7,304 nucleotides of DNA from Prevotellaceae bacterium (GTDB lineage Bacteria > Bacteroidota > Bacteroidia > Bacteroidales > UBA932), in assembly GCA_031259655.1 (NCBI GenBank), contig JAIRLF010000037.1, forward strand, positions 1 to 7,304, given 5' to 3'. The translations under genes were made by a program, and so were the position numbers. This document shows, piece after piece, positions 4,953-7,304 of this stretch (the stretch's first letter is position 1; every line of letters begins with the position of its first letter). The notes beneath the pieces are model-generated. The model searched no databases. It saw only the letters and a list, made by a program, of their open reading frames with translations, and was not told where the DNA came from.

Positions 4953-7163
4953 ATGAAGAATTTTTCGGTTTATGCAATTTTATTTTCGGTTCTATACGCT
5001 TGTACGTCAAATAATAGAGCGTCGGACTATTGCCAATATGTCGACCCGTTTATTGGGACTGCCTACAACGGACATACTTTCCCCGGAGCGACAACTCCCT
5101 TTGGGTTTATACAGGCAAGCCCCGAAACGGGAAACGACGCATGGAAATACTGTTCGGGGTACAACTACGCCGATAGTTCCATAATAGGATTTGCACAAAA
5201 CCACCTTAACGGGACAGGCTGTTCCGACTTTGGCGATATTTTGTTATTGCCTTTCACCGAAGGCGACGTCAAAGACGGAAACTATCGCAGCCGTTTCGAA
5301 AAATCCGGCGAAAAAGCCTCTCCCGGATACTATTCCGTCAAATTGAACGATTTCGATATCGACGTTGAACTGACTGCCACGCAACGCACTGCTTTTCATC
5401 GCTACACATTCAACAAACGCTCTCCGGCAAATCTACTTCTCGATTTGCAGAACGGCGTAGTATGGAATACTCAAAGCGTTGAAACTCATGTTCTCAATGC
5501 CGAAATAAATATGCCCGACAACAAAACCGTCACCGGACATCAACAAGTGAGCAACTGGGTTACACGCCATTATTATTATGTGATAAAATTCGACAAGCCA
5601 TACATAGTGAAACAGGAACTTCCGGCAAAAACAGGAAACAAGGCGAAACGTCTTGTCCTCGCGTTCGATATTAAACCGGGCGAACGGTTGCAGGCTAAAA
5701 TTGCGATTTCGTCGGTAAGCATTGATGGCGCTATTGCTTCGATGTCGAAAGAAAACCCCAAATGGGATTTTGATGCAATCCGTAAACAAACCGCCGGCAA
5801 ATGGAACGAACTTTTTTCGCGCGTGAAGGCGAGCGGAAATGAAGAACAGCTGAAAAACTTTTACACCTCATTATATCATCTTTATATACAACCAAATGAC
5901 ATAGCCGATACCGACGCTCGTTATTGCGGAGCCGACGACAAAATATATACCTCCACATCCGGAAGCTACTATTCAACACTGTCATTATGGGATACATACA
6001 GAGCGGCGCATCCCCTATACACAATATTGTTACCCGAAAAGGTCGACGGGTTTATCGAAACGATGATTGCACATTACAAAGTTCGGGGATTTCTCCCGAT
6101 ATGGGCGCTTTGGGGCAAAGAAAATTTCTGTATGGTTGCCAATCACGCAATTCCCGTTGTTGTCGACGCTTATCTAAAAGGTTTTAAAGGGTTCGACCCC
6201 GAAGATGCGTTCGAAGCCGTAAAATCTTCGTCCACAACGAATCACATTAACTCCGACTGGGATACATATATGAAATACGGCTATTATCCCTTCGATATTG
6301 TCAAAACAGAATCGGTATCGAAAACATTAGAAAGCGTTTACGACGATTATTGCGTAGCGCAAATGGCTAAAGCTATGGGTAAAACAGAAGATTACGAGTA
6401 TTTCGGCAAACGCGCCGATTTTTACAAAAATCTGTTCGACCCCGAAACAAAGCTCATGCGGGGAAAAGATTCCGAAGGCAATTGGCGTACTCCGTTCAAT
6501 TCGTTTTCGTTATCGCACGCTTCGAGTTCGGGAGGCGACTACACCGAAGGCAATTCGTGGCAATATACCTGGCATGTGCAGCACGACGTCGAAGGATTGA
6601 TTGATTTGATGGGTGGAAACGAAGCGTTTACGCTCAAACTCGATTCGCTGTTTTTCCTCGAACCGGACAAGGAAACCACAGGTTTTGTGTCGGATGTGAC
6701 CGGTTTGATAGGTCAATATGCTCACGGAAACGAGCCAAGCCATCATGTCTCGTATTTCTACGCTTTGGCAGGAAAGCCATGGAAAACACAGGAACTGCTC
6801 CGCGAAATATTCGACCGGTTCTATCTTGCCAAACCCGACGGTCTGTGCGGCAACGACGATTGCGGACAAATGTCGGCATGGTACATTTTTTCGGCAATGG
6901 GATTCTATCCCGTCAATCCGGTCAGCGGGGAATATATTTTGGGCGCGCCTCAGATTCCAAAAGTCGAATTGGAACTGCCGGAAGGGAAAATCTTTGTTAT
7001 GGAAGCGCCGAACCTTTCGAAAGAAAACAAATATGTGCAGTCGGTCGAACTCAACGGACGGATATATACCGGCAAAAGCATATCGCACAAAGATATAATG
7101 AATGGAGGACGTCTGGTTTTTACAATGACCGACAAACCCCAAAAAGAACAAATGCAAAATTAA
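4953..7163 (+). CDS. GH92 exo-alpha-mannosidase lipoprotein
   Basis: The 736-residue product matches family GH92, calcium-dependent inverting exo-alpha-mannosidases acting on alpha-linked mannosides of N-glycans and mannans; full length is about usual for the family. The signal ends in VLYAC with lipidated Cys17. The following TSNNR has no acidic patch, so a surface-export signal is not evident. The N-terminal beta-sandwich (about 25-265) opens with VDPFIGT (30-36) and GHTFPGATTPFG (40-51). The alpha/alpha barrel (about 280-720) has SLWDTYR (344-350), EGNSWQYTW (532-540) with the predicted general acid Glu532, HGNEPSHH (591-598), and GNDDCGQMSAWY (633-644) with the predicted base Asp636. Glu is kept at 532, which argues against the mannose-phosphate-specific members where I recall Gln. 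Linkage specificity (alpha-1,2 favoured by HGNEPSHH-type enzymes) is inferred. It has its own promoter, no SusC/SusD or sulfatase neighbour is visible, and rubrerythrin starts 25 bases downstream. Confidence 0.95.
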   Translation: MKNFSVYAILFSVLYACTSNNRASDYCQYVDPFIGTAYNGHTFPGATTPFGFIQASPETGNDAWKYCSGYNYADSSIIGFAQNHLNGTGCSDFGDILLLPFTEGDVKDGNYRSRFEKSGEKASPGYYSVKLNDFDIDVELTATQRTAFHRYTFNKRSPANLLLDLQNGVVWNTQSVETHVLNAEINMPDNKTVTGHQQVSNWVTRHYYYVIKFDKPYIVKQELPAKTGNKAKRLVLAFDIKPGERLQAKIAISSVSIDGAIASMSKENPKWDFDAIRKQTAGKWNELFSRVKASGNEEQLKNFYTSLYHLYIQPNDIADTDARYCGADDKIYTSTSGSYYSTLSLWDTYRAAHPLYTILLPEKVDGFIETMIAHYKVRGFLPIWALWGKENFCMVANHAIPVVVDAYLKGFKGFDPEDAFEAVKSSSTTNHINSDWDTYMKYGYYPFDIVKTESVSKTLESVYDDYCVAQMAKAMGKTEDYEYFGKRADFYKNLFDPETKLMRGKDSEGNWRTPFNSFSLSHASSSGGDYTEGNSWQYTWHVQHDVEGLIDLMGGNEAFTLKLDSLFFLEPDKETTGFVSDVTGLIGQYAHGNEPSHHVSYFYALAGKPWKTQELLREIFDRFYLAKPDGLCGNDDCGQMSAWYIFSAMGFYPVNPVSGEYILGAPQIPKVELELPEGKIFVMEAPNLSKENKYVQSVELNGRIYTGKSISHKDIMNGGRLVFTMTDKPQKEQMQN

Positions 7164-7188
7164 ATATGAATTTTTTAATAGTATTAAC

Positions 7189-7304
7189 ATGGGAAAAAGT
7201 ATTAAAGGAACACAAACAGAACAAAATCTGTTGAAAGCATTCGCGGGAGAATCGCAAGCCCGCACTCGTTACACTTTTTTTGCAAGTGTCGCAAAAAAAG
7301 AAGG
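7189..7304 (+). CDS. rbr: Rubrerythrin, N-terminal part (3' truncated by the window)
   Basis: The 38 complete codons visible read MGKSIKGTQTEQNLLK, then AFAGESQARTRYTFFASVAKKEG, which closely follows the start of rubrerythrins. Glu21 in AGESQAR corresponds to the first diiron ligand (Glu20 in Desulfovibrio vulgaris). The rest of the four-helix diiron domain and the C-terminal rubredoxin-like iron site lie beyond the window. Rubrerythrin reduces hydrogen peroxide in the cytoplasm of anaerobes. The ATG at 7189 is chosen because it gives the family N-terminus; the ATG at 7166 is in another frame. The gap to the GH92 stop is 25 A/T-rich bases with no exact TAnnTTTG and no terminator, so read-through from the mannosidase gene or a weak promoter (TAAATATG at 7161-7168 is one mismatch off) are both possible. 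Confidence 0.92.
   Translation, partial: MGKSIKGTQTEQNLLKAFAGESQARTRYTFFASVAKKE

Noticed and set aside
7166..7234. ATG at 7166 as an alternative gene start after the mannosidase
   Set aside because: It is in a different frame from the rubrerythrin sequence that starts at 7189 and matches the family N-terminus.
6510..7265. 251-codon open frame on the minus strand
   Set aside because: It lies antisense to the GH92 gene, whose catalytic motifs continue through this stretch, and runs on into the rubrerythrin start. Its translation is rich in Arg, Cys and Phe with no domain-like pattern.

Overview
The window looks like a piece of a Bacteroidota chromosome, most likely an anaerobic Bacteroidales. 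The evidence is as follows. Both long leaders carry the Bacteroidetes -7 promoter box TAnnTTTG. Starts lack Shine-Dalgarno sequences and sit in A/T-rich leaders. Two lipoproteins have Bacteroidetes-style signal peptides. The gene content (GH92 mannosidase, GH3-serine hydrolase fusion, rubrerythrin) is typical of gut-type Bacteroidetes. All confident genes lie on the + strand.

Layout. Positions 1-99 are the last 32 codons of an unidentified membrane-anchored protein. Positions 100-375 are an A/T-rich intergenic region with a perfect 10-bp palindrome, a hairpin and a good -7 promoter box. Positions 376-4437 form a two-gene unit with a 3-base gap. The first gene encodes a 1038-residue exported protein that joins a NagZ-type GH3 beta-N-acetylglucosaminidase to an AmpC/AmiE-type serine hydrolase. 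The second encodes a 313-residue CAP (SCP/PR1) lipoprotein whose residues after the lipid cysteine suggest surface export. Positions 4438-4952 hold no convincing intact gene. They contain a short hairpin, a four-copy 42-bp tandem repeat (4511-4677), a possible frameshifted minus-strand gene relic, an inverted repeat and a second TAnnTTTG promoter. Positions 4953-7163 encode a GH92 alpha-mannosidase lipoprotein. From 7189 to the window edge runs the start of a rubrerythrin gene.

How the genes fit together. The GH3-serine hydrolase fusion puts on one chain the two activities that Bacillus subtilis NagZ and AmiE supply as separate enzymes in muropeptide recovery: removal of GlcNAc, then cleavage of the peptide from MurNAc. 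The CAP lipoprotein is probably co-transcribed with it, but its role is unknown. The GH92 enzyme has its own promoter and no SusC/SusD partners in view, so it appears as a lone alpha-mannosidase rather than part of a visible polysaccharide utilisation locus. Rubrerythrin (peroxide defence) is functionally unrelated and follows after only 25 bases.

The least ordinary parts are the fused two-enzyme muropeptide protein, the CAP protein with a substituted cavity histidine, and the 42-bp repeat block lying in what may be a dead minus-strand gene. I see no clear evidence of a defence system, CRISPR array, phage or insertion sequence.
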